This document shows, one piece after another, positions 51,438 to 61,592 of a stretch of 64,000 nt of DNA. Origin of the DNA: Neobacillus sp. SuZ13 (GTDB lineage Bacteria; Bacillota; Bacilli; Bacillales; Cytobacillaceae); contig NZ_CP126107.1 of NCBI RefSeq assembly GCF_030123365.1, forward strand, positions 4,487,501-4,551,500, in the 5' to 3' direction. Each line of letters starts with the position of its first letter. Position 1 is the stretch's first letter. The position numbers were made by a program, and so were the translations under genes. The notes beneath the pieces are model-generated. The model saw nothing but the letters and a program-made list of their open reading frames with translations. It made no database searches and was not told the DNA's origin.

Positions 51438-53636
51438 TTAATTCATCATTCGACGTACTGAATAGATATCTGGGATCTGTTTAATGCGCTCGACCACTTT
51501 TTGTAAGTGCGCCACATTATGGATTGCAATCGACATGTTAATTGTAGCCATTTTATTTCGATCTGTTTTACCAGAAACAGCAGAGATATTGGTTTTCGTT
51601 TCATTTACTGCTTGGAGCACCTCATTCAGAAGCCCTCTGCGGTCATAGCCGCTAATTTCAATGTCAACATTATATTCTTTCCGGTCATTTAAAGAAGATT
51701 CCCATTCAACCGGGATCAACCTTGACTGGGCATCATTGGAATCAATATTCGTGCAATCCGAACGATGAACAGATACCCCGCGTCCTTTAGTAATAAAACC
51801 GACAATCTCATCGCCAGGTACAGGGTTACAACATCTAGATAATCGAATCAGTAAATTATCAATACCAGAAACACGGACACCGGATTCACGCTTTTTCGTT
51901 GCTGGGAAGGTTTTTAAATCCGTTATGGCATTGGTAATATTCGAGCTCTGTTCTTGATCTCTCTTTTTACGCCATTTCTCAGTCAGACGGTTTGCCACCT
52001 GTAGGGCCGTTACACCATTATAGCCCACCGCTGCATACATATCTTCTTCATTGGAAAAATTAAACTTCTCAGCAACTTTTTTCAGATTGTCTGTGGTTAA
52101 TATTTCTTTAATATCAAATTCCATATTACGAATTTCTTTTTCAACTAACTCTTTACCTTTATCAACATTTTCATCACGGCGCTGTTTCTTAAAGAAAGCT
52201 CGAATCTTGTTTTTCGCTTGCGAGGTTTGCGCGAGCTTCAACCAATCCTGACTTGGGCCGTATGAATGTTTCGATGTAAGGATTTCAATAATATCGCCGG
52301 TTTTAAGTCGATAGTCAAGGGTAACCATTTTGCCATTCACTTTTGCACCTATCGTCTTATTGCCAATTTCAGAGTGAATTCGATAAGCAAAATCAATAGG
52401 AACAGAACCAGATGGCAACTCGATTACATCACCTTTTGGCGTAAATATAAACACCATATCGGAAAATAAGTCGATTTTCAATGACTCCATAAACTCTTCC
52501 GCGTTGGCAGTATCATTTTGAAATTCAAGAATTTCTCTAAACCAGGTTAATTTTTGTTCAAAAGTAGTGCTATCGTTGATTGCTTCTTTGCCCTCTTTAT
52601 ATGCCCAGTGAGCCGCAACCCCGAATTCCGCAATCCGATGCATTTCCTTCGTTCTAATCTGAACCTCAAGTGGATCTCCCTTTGGCCCGATTACCGTGGT
52701 ATGTAACGATTGATACATATTCGGCTTCGGCATCGCAATATAATCCTTAAAACGGCCAGGCATCGGCTTCCAGCAGGTGTGAATGATCCCTAGGACAGCA
52801 TAGCAATCTTTAATACTGTTCACGACGATGCGTACGGCTAGTAAATCATAAATTTCACTGAACTGCTTATTTTGCAAAGCCATTTTTCGGTAAATACTAT
52901 AAATATGCTTAGGGCGGCCAGAAAGCTCTGCTTTAATAGCCACTTCTCCCATTCGGCTTTTTACTTCCTCAATGACATCCTCTAAATATTGCTCGCGTTC
53001 GGCTCTCTTTTTTTTCATTAAGTTTACAATTCGATAGTATTGCTGCGGATTTAAATACCTTAATGCTGTATCTTCGAGTTCCCATTTAATTTTAGAGATC
53101 CCCAGACGATGTGCCAAAGGTGCAAAAATTTCAAGTGTTTCATTTGAAATCCGACGCTGCTTTTCTAAAGGAAGATGTTTAAGTGTCCGCATATTATGCA
53201 AACGGTCGGCAAGCTTAATCAGAATAACCCGGATATCCTGAGCCATGGCCACAAACATTTTTCTGTGATTTTCTGCTTGCTGTTCCTCGTGAGATTTATA
53301 TTTAATTTTCCCTAATTTTGTTACCCCGTCGACAAGCATCGCCACTTCGTCATTAAAAGCTGTTTCTATATCTTTTAAGGATACACTCGTATCTTCAACA
53401 ACGTCGTGAAGAAAACCAGCTGCAACCGTAGCAGGATCCATCTCCAAGTCAGCTAAAATACCCGCAACCTGGATGGGGTGGATGATGTAGGGTTCGCCTG
53501 ATTTTCGATATTGTTCACGATGAGCATGTTTTGCGAATTCGTATGCATTTTTTACTAATTCAACATGTTCCTCATTTAAGTAGTTCCGAGTCTTGTCGAT
53601 GACTTGGTCGGCAGTCAACACTAAATCATTCGCCAT
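51438..53636 (-). CDS. relA: Bifunctional (p)ppGpp synthetase/hydrolase RelA
   Basis: 732 residues: HD hydrolase domain (His53, His77-Asp78 in FLHDVVEDT), synthetase domain with RFKDYIAMPKPN where RFKD (295-298) is the motif of bifunctional enzymes, then TGS (about residues 390-450), helical/zinc-finger-like CCNPVPGDEIVGF and ACT domains. It makes and degrades the alarmone in the stringent response. ATG 53636 follows AAAGGTGA. Confidence 0.97.
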   Translation of the reverse strand: MANDLVLTADQVIDKTRNYLNEEHVELVKNAYEFAKHAHREQYRKSGEPYIIHPIQVAGILADLEMDPATVAAGFLHDVVEDTSVSLKDIETAFNDEVAMLVDGVTKLGKIKYKSHEEQQAENHRKMFVAMAQDIRVILIKLADRLHNMRTLKHLPLEKQRRISNETLEIFAPLAHRLGISKIKWELEDTALRYLNPQQYYRIVNLMKKKRAEREQYLEDVIEEVKSRMGEVAIKAELSGRPKHIYSIYRKMALQNKQFSEIYDLLAVRIVVNSIKDCYAVLGIIHTCWKPMPGRFKDYIAMPKPNMYQSLHTTVIGPKGDPLEVQIRTKEMHRIAEFGVAAHWAYKEGKEAINDSTTFEQKLTWFREILEFQNDTANAEEFMESLKIDLFSDMVFIFTPKGDVIELPSGSVPIDFAYRIHSEIGNKTIGAKVNGKMVTLDYRLKTGDIIEILTSKHSYGPSQDWLKLAQTSQAKNKIRAFFKKQRRDENVDKGKELVEKEIRNMEFDIKEILTTDNLKKVAEKFNFSNEEDMYAAVGYNGVTALQVANRLTEKWRKKRDQEQSSNITNAITDLKTFPATKKRESGVRVSGIDNLLIRLSRCCNPVPGDEIVGFITKGRGVSVHRSDCTNIDSNDAQSRLIPVEWESSLNDRKEYNVDIEISGYDRRGLLNEVLQAVNETKTNISAVSGKTDRNKMATINMSIAIHNVAHLQKVVERIKQIPDIYSVRRMMN

Positions 53637-53721
53637 GAAATCACCTTTATTTTCGTCTCATTTTATTTATATAAATGTCATTCGCTAAAAATTAGTTTCT
53701 TGAATATGAATGATTGTTTCT

Positions 53722-53750
53722 ATTATCGAAAAAATCAGCCAAGTTGTAAA
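53722..53750 (-). promoter_or_regulatory. Likely sigma-A promoter of relA-dtd
   Basis: TTTACA (53750-53745) and GATAAT (53727-53722) with a 17-bp spacer, about 80 bases before the relA start. Confidence 0.7.
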
Positions 53751-53789
53751 GGGATTGAGAAGTTTTTTTATTCTGCTCTGTTAATTTAA

Positions 53790-53924
53790 CTGTTGATTTC
53801 CGTTCCAGGCGCTTCGCTTTCCGCGGGCGTTGCGGGGAGCCTCCTCGGCGCTTTTAGCGCCTGCGGGGTCTCCCCTGCCCCGTACTCCCGCAGGAGTCTT
53901 CGCGCCCTCCACTCCAATCAACAG
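53790..53924 (+). repeat. R1 palindromic intergenic repeat, copy c
   Basis: 135 bp, starting CTGTTGATTTCCGTTCCAGG and ending CCACTCCAATCAACAG. Nearly the reverse complement of copy b. It lies between the apt terminator and the relA promoter. Confidence 0.87.
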
Positions 53925-53966
53925 AGTGACAAAATAAATAATATCCTCTAACATAGTCTTTAATTA

Positions 53967-54001
53967 TATAAAGAGAGCACTCGCGCTTCGAGTGCCCTCA
54001 C
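53967..54001 (-). terminator. Terminator of recJ-apt
   Basis: On the minus strand GAGGGCACTCG pairs with CGAGTGCTCTC and TTTATATAA follows. Confidence 0.82.
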
Positions 54002-54008
54002 TAATGGT

Positions 54009-54521
54009 TTAATAATGCATTAATGTTAAAACATCATAACCATCAAGTTTTTGTCTGCCTTCTAAATAGCTTAACTCAACTAGGAACGCAATACCGGCAA
54101 CTACACCGCCAAGCTGCTCCACTAATTGAATCGTAGCATCAATTGTTCCGCCGGTAGCTAACAAATCATCCGTAATAAGGACGCGTTGCCCCGGCTTAAT
54201 AGCATCTTTATGGATGGTTAGAATATCTTTCCCATATTCAAGACCATAACCTACCTTAATGGTTTCTCTAGGAAGCTTTCCTTCTTTACGAACAGGGGCA
54301 AAACCAATCCCTAAGGCATAAGCCACAGGACAGCCAATAATGAAACCACGGGCTTCAGGTCCAACGATAATATCTATCTTACGTTCCTTGGCATAAGCAA
54401 CGATTTGGTCTGTTGCATATTTATAAGCTTCTCCATTATTCATTAAAGGAGTAATATCTTTAAATTTAATTCCTTCTTTTGGCCAGTCAGGCACAATTGT
54501 AATAAATTCCTTTAAGTCCAT
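54009..54521 (-). CDS. apt: Adenine phosphoribosyltransferase
   Basis: 170 residues; converts adenine and PRPP to AMP. The PRPP-binding motif VLITDDLLATGGTI is complete, and VGPEARGFIIG is the conserved adenine-side loop. Its start overlaps the recJ stop by 10 bases, so they are coupled. Confidence 0.97.
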   Translation of the reverse strand: MDLKEFITIVPDWPKEGIKFKDITPLMNNGEAYKYATDQIVAYAKERKIDIIVGPEARGFIIGCPVAYALGIGFAPVRKEGKLPRETIKVGYGLEYGKDILTIHKDAIKPGQRVLITDDLLATGGTIDATIQLVEQLGGVVAGIAFLVELSYLEGRQKLDGYDVLTLMHY

Positions 54522-56875
54522 TCTGTAATTGCCTCCTCAAATTCAACCGACTCTTGAATTACTTGATCGAACCAGCCTTTTAATTCTTGAAAGGACGAAA
54601 ACAATAACTCTCTTTCAAGTTCATATTGTGCTTGTTTTAACTGATAGGTTCGAGAGTCCGTTAAGTCACGCTTTTGCGCTCCAGTTTTTAAAGTGATAAA
54701 TCCATTGTTTATTGTAACAAAATCTAGGTCAGAAAACACCTTTGACATAAAGTTAATGGTTTCCTGTGACCAACCGCGGTGTTTAGCAAGTTCATCACCA
54801 TTACGTTTAAGATCAATCGGCCCTTTCTTTAAGAGGAAAGCATAAAACCATTTAAAATGATCACGTGTCGGAACCGTGCTGAAGAAATCACTTGATTCTT
54901 TATAAAAATAAGCATAAATCCTAGCAGGTTGTTTTCCTTTAAATAAAACCTTAAGAATCTCTTTCGATGATGGAAAATCAACCAGAACAATATTCGCCTT
55001 TTTTCCATCGAAAGACTTTGCTGCCTCTATATCCTGAATTAGAATGGTCTCCGCCATCAAATTAGGGTTTATTTTTCCAAGATGCTCTTCATTAAAGATA
55101 ATAAATTTCCGGTTTTCTGCTGGGACTGTATTTGAAAGACTGTTGATTCGCTTTTGTCCCCGATAATCAAATAATTGCCATGACTCTACTGCGATATCAT
55201 GGATAAAAATTTGTGGTTTACGTATATTGTTCCATTCGTTGACAGATAATTCTCCAATTAATGAAATTTTTGATGAAGGTGAGATATGGTCCACCAAGTG
55301 GCCTAACCCAAAACCGACCCCATCTAGATTTGCATCTTTTTCTTTTACAAGGAGCTTTAAATGGTTTTGCTCACTGCCAATTTTTCTGATACTTGTAATA
55401 TCAACATTATTTATTAAAACCTTTGGCTTTGGGTTGTCCATACCAAAAGGGGCTAAAAGACTCATCTCATCTAATGATGATAAACTAACATGCTCAAGTT
55501 GAATTTCCTCATCAAGATAGGTCACCGGAATAAAATCTTCATCGGTAAGCTGCTCTTCTGCCAGTGTATTTAACCGTGTGCGAAGTTCAGCAACATCTTC
55601 TAGTTTTAAGGTCATTCCTGCTGCCATTGGATGCCCGCCAAAGTGAGGCAGAATTTCACGGCAGGTTGATAAATTCTTAAAGAGATCAAATCCAGCAATA
55701 CTACGGGCAGAACCCTTAGCTACTCCCTTTTCTGGGTCAAAATTTAAAACAATCACCGGACGGTAATACTTTTCAACCAGCCTGGAGGCGACAATACCGA
55801 TGACACCAGCATTCCAGCCTTCCTTACCGATAACAAGAACCTTATTGGTATCAATTGGAAAGTGTGATTCAACCTCGTCCATCGCCTCTGTTGTAATTGC
55901 ATTAACAATTGCCTGTCTTGACTTATTAAGGTCATCCATTTCCGCTGCCAAGGTCTCCGCCTCAATTGGATCATCCGTTAAGATAAGCTGGACGGCAAGG
56001 TCCGCATCTTCTAAACGGCCTACGGCGTTAATCCTTGGTGCGAGTGTAAAACCAATCGTTTCTTCATTTATTGACAGTGGATCAACCCCTGCCTGTTTTA
56101 ATAAGGCTTTCAAGCCAATATTTTTAGTTGTTTTTAACCTTTCAAGTCCTTTTTTTGCAATCAGTCGATTCTCATCTTTTAGAGAGACTAAATCAGCAAT
56201 CGTTCCTATCACAGCGATTTCTAGCAAATGCTCTGGGACTTCTCCATAGAGGGCATGGGCTAATTTAAAGGCTACACCTACTCCAGCCAACTCACGAAAC
56301 GGATAGGTACTATCAGGGAGCTTGGGATGAATAATTGCAAGTGCTGTTGGTAATACCGGACCTGGCTCATGGTGATCAGTAATAATTAGATCCAATCCAA
56401 TCTCTTCGGCAATGGCTGCCTCATGGACAGCCGATATTCCAGTATCCACAGTAATAATCAATTTTATTCCATTTTCCGCAGCCTGCCGGAATGCAGTCTC
56501 ATTCGGACCATATCCTTCAGTGAAGCGGTTAGGAATATAAAATTGAACATTGGCACCAAGGTCTCGAAGCGTAATCATTAATACGGATGTACTGCTTACA
56601 CCATCTGCATCATAATCACCGAAAATAAGAATCGGCTCTTGTTGTTCAATGGCTTGACTAATTCTATTAACTGCTATATCCATTCCTTTTAAAAGAAAAG
56701 GATCGTGAAACTCTTCCTTTCCAAATAAAAAATACCGCGCTGATTCAACGGTATCAAAGCCACGGTTAACAAGCAGTGAAGCGACAAGAGGCGTAATTTT
56801 TAATTCAGTTTCAAGCTTTTTAATAAGTTGCTCATCGGATTTCCGAACAATCCATCTAGTTTTCGAACTTAACAT
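54512..56875 (-). CDS. recJ: Single-stranded-DNA exonuclease RecJ
   Basis: 787 residues from ATG 56875 (MLSSKTRWIV) after GGGGTG; a GTG at 56887 is an alternative. 5'-3' exonuclease for recombination and mismatch repair. DHH-family motifs are present: FGDYDADGVSS, DTGISA, ITDHHEPG, and the DHHA1 GGHPMAAG, then an OB domain and a Firmicutes-type C-terminal extension. Confidence 0.95.
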   Translation of the reverse strand: MLSSKTRWIVRKSDEQLIKKLETELKITPLVASLLVNRGFDTVESARYFLFGKEEFHDPFLLKGMDIAVNRISQAIEQQEPILIFGDYDADGVSSTSVLMITLRDLGANVQFYIPNRFTEGYGPNETAFRQAAENGIKLIITVDTGISAVHEAAIAEEIGLDLIITDHHEPGPVLPTALAIIHPKLPDSTYPFRELAGVGVAFKLAHALYGEVPEHLLEIAVIGTIADLVSLKDENRLIAKKGLERLKTTKNIGLKALLKQAGVDPLSINEETIGFTLAPRINAVGRLEDADLAVQLILTDDPIEAETLAAEMDDLNKSRQAIVNAITTEAMDEVESHFPIDTNKVLVIGKEGWNAGVIGIVASRLVEKYYRPVIVLNFDPEKGVAKGSARSIAGFDLFKNLSTCREILPHFGGHPMAAGMTLKLEDVAELRTRLNTLAEEQLTDEDFIPVTYLDEEIQLEHVSLSSLDEMSLLAPFGMDNPKPKVLINNVDITSIRKIGSEQNHLKLLVKEKDANLDGVGFGLGHLVDHISPSSKISLIGELSVNEWNNIRKPQIFIHDIAVESWQLFDYRGQKRINSLSNTVPAENRKFIIFNEEHLGKINPNLMAETILIQDIEAAKSFDGKKANIVLVDFPSSKEILKVLFKGKQPARIYAYFYKESSDFFSTVPTRDHFKWFYAFLLKKGPIDLKRNGDELAKHRGWSQETINFMSKVFSDLDFVTINNGFITLKTGAQKRDLTDSRTYQLKQAQYELERELLFSSFQELKGWFDQVIQESVEFEEAITEWT

Positions 56876-56938
56876 GTGTATGTTCACCCCTCAGACTTTC
56901 TCATTATACAGGAGTGCAGGACAGGATTCAATCAAAAG

Positions 56939-56970
56939 AAAAAACCGCAGAGGGTCTGCGGTTTTTCTCA
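56939..56970 (-). terminator. Terminator of secDF
   Basis: AAAACCGCAGA pairs with TCTGCGGTTTT; a T-run follows on the minus strand, and the site lies just after the secDF stop. Confidence 0.9.
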
Positions 56971-56975
56971 GAAAC

Positions 56976-59240
56976 TTACACTTGTGGTTGATCAGAATAT
57001 TTTCTTTTTTCTTTTACCGTTTTAATAACGCCCTTCTTCTTCAGTTCTTTACATTTCATAACATACCATAAAGAACCCGCGACAAAGACGGAAGAGTAAA
57101 CACCAACAATTAATCCAACAAATAAAGCGATGGAGAAGTTAAAAATCGACGGGCTTCCAAAAATCATTAAGCATACTACCGTAATAAGGACGGTTAAAAC
57201 AGTATTAAATGACCGAGTTAATGTTTGACGAATACTTACATTTACCACATCAGCAATATCCTGAACTGTTTTAAGCCGCTTTTTCTTTTGCATATTCTCA
57301 CGAACTCTATCGAAAGTAACAATCGTATCATGGTTTGAGTACCCAATAATAGTTAAAATCGCCGCGATAAAGTTTAAATCTACTTCAAGTCTTGTAATAC
57401 TAAAAACAGCAATCATAAAAAAGGCATCGTGAAGGATGGCCGCAATCGCTGCGATTGCCATATATGCTTCAAATCGAATTGAAACGTAGAGAATAATACC
57501 GATTGATGCAATCAAGACAGCAAAGAAGGCATTTTTCGCTAGTTCTTTTCCAACAGTAGGAGAAACAGTACTAACATTCGGCTCATAGCCAAATTGCTTT
57601 TTAAAATCTGCTTTTAAAGTGGCTATTTCATTTTTTGACAGGACCCCAATCATTCGGACTGCCCCAATTTCCTTTTTATCGCCAGAAATGACAACATCAT
57701 CTGGTGTTAAATTTAGTTTAGTAAAAGCATTTTCAACTTGAGTAGTTGTTAAAGGTGTTTTTGATTGAACCTCTACACGTGTACCACTTGAAAAATCAAT
57801 TCCTAAATTCATACGGAATATTGAAATAGCAATAATACCAGCAACAATGAGAACTCCCGATAGGATGAATACTTTATTCCTAAGTTTAACAAAATCAATT
57901 TTATCAAATCGAGTCGGCAGTTCGGTTGTATCTACATTTTCATTAATAGATCTAATTTGGGACTTGCGTACAGCAAACCATCCTGGTTTGTTATTTAATA
58001 AACCACTGTGGACCCATAACCCTAGTAACAGCCTTGCACCATAAACATTGGTAAGAAAGCTCATAAGTACACTCACAAGTAACATAGTTGCAAAGCCTTT
58101 TACAGAACTTGTCCCGTAAAAGAATAAAACACCCGCTGTTAACATTGTCGTTAAGTTTGCGTCAAAAATGGCTGTAAATGCATGTTGCTCACCAGCTTGG
58201 AATGCAGATTTAATGCTTCTGCCTACCTTTAGTTCTTCTCTAATCCGTTCATAAGTAATAATATTGGCATCAACTGCCATACCGATTCCGAGAATAATCG
58301 CGGCAATTCCCGGTAAAGTAAGAACTCCATTCATCCAATCGAAAATTAATAAAACTAGATAAGTAAAAATAGTTAAGGTAACGGTTGCGATAAGTCCTGG
58401 AAAACGATAATAGAAAATCATAAACAGATAAATAATAATGACACCAATGATTCCAGCTATTACCGTATCATTTAATGCCTGTTCCCCGAACTTAGCCCCA
58501 ACAGAAGTGGAGTATACCTCATCAAGCTTAACTGGTAACGACCCCGCATTTAAGAGCGAAGCCAAAGTTTGCGATTCTTCAGTTGTGAAACTACCAACGA
58601 TCGAAACGGTGTTTTGATTGAAAATTTGTTTTACTGTTGGTGCTGATAAGTATTTTGGGTTTTCTTTTGTTACTTCCTCTTTAAAAGAGTCTTTTCCTTC
58701 TTGAAAATCAAGCCAAATAACAAGGACATTATTTGGAGCCATATTCATAATTTGTTCGGACACCTTACGGAATTTATCCGCACTCTTTAATGTAAGGGAA
58801 ACGCTTGGAGCTCCATTTTCATCAAAGGTTTGCTTAGCACCGCCTTGTTTTAAGTCAGAGCCATCCATCATCAATTTATCATTAGCATCTCGGAAAGTTA
58901 GATTTGCCTGGGTAGATAAAATCTCACGTGCTTGATTTTGATCGGTAACCCCCGCTAGTTGAACACGAATCCGGTTATTCCCCTCAATCTGAATATTCGG
59001 TTCGCTTACACCAAGGACATTGATCCGTCTGTCAAGTGCTTCAGCTGTGCTAGCCATTACTTCTTTATCAATTTTTTGTCCTTTTTTCGCTGGTTTAACA
59101 TCGTACAAGACCTCAAATCCACCTTGCAGGTCTAGCCCGAGTTTAATATTGTTTAATATGTTCTTGGTAGTTGCTCCCATTGTGCTTCCGATAATTAAGA
59201 CCACAAGTAAGAAAGCAACGATTCTACTGCGCTTTACCAT
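56976..59240 (-). CDS. secDF: SecDF protein translocase accessory protein (fused)
   Basis: 754 residues, a natural fusion of SecD and SecF as in B. subtilis. About twelve membrane helices with two large extracytoplasmic domains (about residues 60-250 and 460-560). It uses the proton gradient to help pull proteins through SecYEG; the conserved SecD LGLDLQGG and SecF GIDFSSG motifs are clear. ATG 59240 (MVKRSRIVAF) follows AAGGAGGAAC; the open frame extends to 59354, but that part contains the promoter. Confidence 0.95.
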   Translation of the reverse strand: MVKRSRIVAFLLVVLIIGSTMGATTKNILNNIKLGLDLQGGFEVLYDVKPAKKGQKIDKEVMASTAEALDRRINVLGVSEPNIQIEGNNRIRVQLAGVTDQNQAREILSTQANLTFRDANDKLMMDGSDLKQGGAKQTFDENGAPSVSLTLKSADKFRKVSEQIMNMAPNNVLVIWLDFQEGKDSFKEEVTKENPKYLSAPTVKQIFNQNTVSIVGSFTTEESQTLASLLNAGSLPVKLDEVYSTSVGAKFGEQALNDTVIAGIIGVIIIYLFMIFYYRFPGLIATVTLTIFTYLVLLIFDWMNGVLTLPGIAAIILGIGMAVDANIITYERIREELKVGRSIKSAFQAGEQHAFTAIFDANLTTMLTAGVLFFYGTSSVKGFATMLLVSVLMSFLTNVYGARLLLGLWVHSGLLNNKPGWFAVRKSQIRSINENVDTTELPTRFDKIDFVKLRNKVFILSGVLIVAGIIAISIFRMNLGIDFSSGTRVEVQSKTPLTTTQVENAFTKLNLTPDDVVISGDKKEIGAVRMIGVLSKNEIATLKADFKKQFGYEPNVSTVSPTVGKELAKNAFFAVLIASIGIILYVSIRFEAYMAIAAIAAILHDAFFMIAVFSITRLEVDLNFIAAILTIIGYSNHDTIVTFDRVRENMQKKKRLKTVQDIADVVNVSIRQTLTRSFNTVLTVLITVVCLMIFGSPSIFNFSIALFVGLIVGVYSSVFVAGSLWYVMKCKELKKKGVIKTVKEKRKYSDQPQV

Positions 59241-59325
59241 TATGTATTGTTCCTCCTTAATGCATGTGCAACAGCACTGTTCCGTCTCATCCTTATATAA
59301 AATTAAGAAAAAAGTCACTTCCTTC

Positions 59326-59354
59326 ATTATGAAAGAAGATGGATTGGCTGTCAA
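59326..59354 (-). promoter_or_regulatory. Sigma-A promoter of secDF
   Basis: TTGACA (59354-59349) and CATAAT (59331-59326) with a 17-bp spacer; transcription should start near 59319. Confidence 0.85.
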
Positions 59355-59385
59355 TTTACAATAATATCAAAAATATATAGTAATT

Positions 59386-59682
59386 CTATTTTAACAGTTC
59401 CTTTAATTCATCCTCATCATCCATGGAGAACTCAGAAGTTTTATAAGCCTCTATCGTCGCGAAATTGAGATAATCACTAGCTTTAACAGACAGTATTTCT
59501 TGGATCATTACGTACAGTTTCATATCTTCCTTGATTTTTTTCCACTTTTTCTTAATTAAAAAATCCCAAAAATCCTGCTCTGATACCGAATCAAGCCCTA
59601 GCAACTGAAACTCTAAAAGTTTACTCGCTACGGCCGGCTGGACCTGGGGGCGAAAATGTTCGAATCTGTGACTTTCATCCAT
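59386..59682 (-). CDS. comN: Post-transcriptional regulator ComN (YrzD)
   Basis: 98 residues with the conserved LLGLDSVSEQDFWDFLIKKKWKK core. In B. subtilis ComN promotes comE mRNA accumulation with the polar protein DivIVA, so it links to the comE genes at the start of the window. It is upstream of secDF with its own reading frame. Confidence 0.88.
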   Translation of the reverse strand: MDESHRFEHFRPQVQPAVASKLLEFQLLGLDSVSEQDFWDFLIKKKWKKIKEDMKLYVMIQEILSVKASDYLNFATIEAYKTSEFSMDDEDELKELLK

Positions 59683-59745
59683 TACGACTGCCTCCTTGGA
59701 AAATCTCCCCTTTAATTGAACCTTGCCAAAAAGCTGTTACAACTT

Positions 59746-59777
59746 GTCATGCTTTGTCCACCCTTACGCATATAGTT
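59746..59777 (+). promoter_or_regulatory. Possible sigma-E promoter of spoVB
   Basis: GTCATGCTT and CATATAGTT with about 14 bases between them resemble sigma-E -35 and -10 elements; spoVB is sigma-E-dependent in B. subtilis. Confidence 0.35.
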
Positions 59778-59820
59778 AATTGTATATGAATTCTTCTTAT
59801 TTGAGAAGGTGGGAATCCGC

Positions 59821-61368
59821 ATGTCGAAGTTTTTAAAAGGGACCTTTATCCTATTAATCGCAGGCCTTATCACAAGAGTCCTTGGTTTCATAAATCGAAT
59901 TGTTATAGCTCGAAGTATAGGAGAAGAAGGCGTGGGCCTTTACATGATGGCGTTTCCTACTTTTATCCTTGTAGTGACGCTTACTCAGATGGGGCTGCCT
60001 GTAGCTATTTCAAAAAATGTAGCTGAGGCAGAAGCGAAAGGGAATTTTGCAGAAATCAAAAAAATTCTTGTTGTTTCCCTAGCGCTAACGATTTCACTAT
60101 CACTTATTTTTACCCCGGCACTATTATTACTTGCGCCACTGCTTTCGAAAACATTGTTTACAGACCCACGGACCTTCTATCCATTAATCGCCATAGCTCC
60201 AGTAGTTCCCGTGATTGCTATTTCCTCGGTGCTAAGAGGGTACTTTCAAGGGAGACAACAGATGCGTCCGTCTGCAATCTCACAAATTTTAGAACAATTT
60301 GTACGTATTTCCCTGATAGCAGTTATGACAAAAGCGTTCCTGCCATATGGAATTGAATATGCAGCCGCTGCTGCCATGATTGCTTCGGTGATCGGTGAAC
60401 TTGTCTCACTCATTTATTTAATGACAACTTTTAAATTAAAAAAACGATTTAGGCTCCGGAAAAAATTCTTTCAATTTGTTCACAGTGGGAAACAAACTTT
60501 TAAAGACTTAATGGATATTGCCCTGCCGACCATGGGAAGCCGGATGATTGGGTCCGTGGCATGGTTTTTTGAACCAATCGTTGTAGTCCATAGCTTAGCC
60601 CTTGCAGGTGTCGTCACCGTCGAAGCCACAAAACAATATGGTGCTTTAACCGGTTTTGCCATGCCGCTATTGATGTTACCATCATTTATCACTTTTTCTT
60701 TAGCCACTTCACTCGTCCCAGCGATTAGTGAAGCCAATACCCAAAACAACAAAAAATTAATTGAATACCGATTACAGCAAGCTTTAAGGTTTGCCTTCTT
60801 ATCTGGTGGATTGGCTGTTGTTGTTCTCTACGTATTGGCTGACCCGTTAATGCAACTTATGTATGGCTCAGCAAAGGGCTCTTATTTTATCCGTTTGATG
60901 GCTCCTTTCTTCCTTTTCTATTACTATCAAGGACCATTACAAGCAGTTTTGCAGGCATTGAATCTTGCCCGGGCAGCTATGATTAATAGTCTGATTGGTG
61001 CCATCGTTAAAACAGCGGTCATTTTTTTACTGGCATCCCAAGCTTCCTTTGGGATTAACGGGGTGGCAATTGGGATTCTCGTCGGCTTTGTTTTAGTGAC
61101 CGTTCTTCACTTTGCCACTGTACTAAAAAAGATTTCCTTTTCGTTTTATGTTCGCGATTATTTAAAGGGATTCTTGGTTATGGGCGGGTCTGGCTGGCTT
61201 GGTTATTGGACATTTGCCCATCTATTCCTAAATGAACCGTTAACGATAAGAGTCCTATTAGCATTACTAGTTATGACTGTTTCCTATATTGTTTTGGTAC
61301 TTATCTTAGGTCTAATTAAAAGGGATGAACTAAAACGAATTCCTTGGATTGGAAACTTATTTGCCTAA
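59821..61368 (+). CDS. spoVB: Stage V sporulation protein B (MurJ/MATE-like flippase)
   Basis: 515-residue polytopic protein with about 14 helices of the MOP flippase superfamily. It is required for spore cortex synthesis, probably by moving lipid-linked peptidoglycan precursors. Conserved signs are the GLITRVLGFINRIVIAR start and LRGYFQGRQQMRPSAISQILEQ. ATG 59821 follows GAAGGTGG; GTG 59809 in frame overlaps that site. An R2 repeat begins just after the stop. Confidence 0.94.
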   Translation: MSKFLKGTFILLIAGLITRVLGFINRIVIARSIGEEGVGLYMMAFPTFILVVTLTQMGLPVAISKNVAEAEAKGNFAEIKKILVVSLALTISLSLIFTPALLLLAPLLSKTLFTDPRTFYPLIAIAPVVPVIAISSVLRGYFQGRQQMRPSAISQILEQFVRISLIAVMTKAFLPYGIEYAAAAAMIASVIGELVSLIYLMTTFKLKKRFRLRKKFFQFVHSGKQTFKDLMDIALPTMGSRMIGSVAWFFEPIVVVHSLALAGVVTVEATKQYGALTGFAMPLLMLPSFITFSLATSLVPAISEANTQNNKKLIEYRLQQALRFAFLSGGLAVVVLYVLADPLMQLMYGSAKGSYFIRLMAPFFLFYYYQGPLQAVLQALNLARAAMINSLIGAIVKTAVIFLLASQASFGINGVAIGILVGFVLVTVLHFATVLKKISFSFYVRDYLKGFLVMGGSGWLGYWTFAHLFLNEPLTIRVLLALLVMTVSYIVLVLILGLIKRDELKRIPWIGNLFA

Positions 61369-61372
61369 TAAG

Positions 61373-61519
61373 AAAAGCGCAAGCGCCCTGGTTAGCGGCG
61401 TATGGCCTGGAGCGCTCCAACCGAGATAAAGGAAACACGAAGAGCCGGAGGCGCATTCGTGCTTGACTTATCGTAGGGCGGAGAGCGAAGGACACTAGCC
61501 GCTAGGGCCGCTTGCGCTA
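61373..61519 (+). repeat. R2 intergenic repeat, copy b
   Basis: About 147 bp, starting AAAAGCGCAAGCGCCC and ending TAGCCGCTAGGGCCGCTTGCGCT, so its ends are inverted repeats. The central block GGAGCGCTCCAACCGAGATAAAGGAAACACG is shared with copy a at 11274-11415. Confidence 0.87.
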
Positions 61520-61563
61520 GACAGTAATCTAAGTTCAAAAACTTATACTTTCTTATCATTAGA

Positions 61564-61591
61564 AATAAGACACGCATCCGCGTGTCTTTTG
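61564..61591. terminator. Bidirectional terminator between spoVB and yrbG
   Basis: AAGACACGC pairs with GCGTGTCTT; TTTTG follows on the plus strand. It lies between convergent genes. Confidence 0.75.
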
Positions 61592-61592
61592 T

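Noticed and set aside
59241..59354. Longer N-terminus for SecDF
   Set aside because: The stretch contains a consensus sigma-A promoter and a ribosome binding site for the internal ATG.
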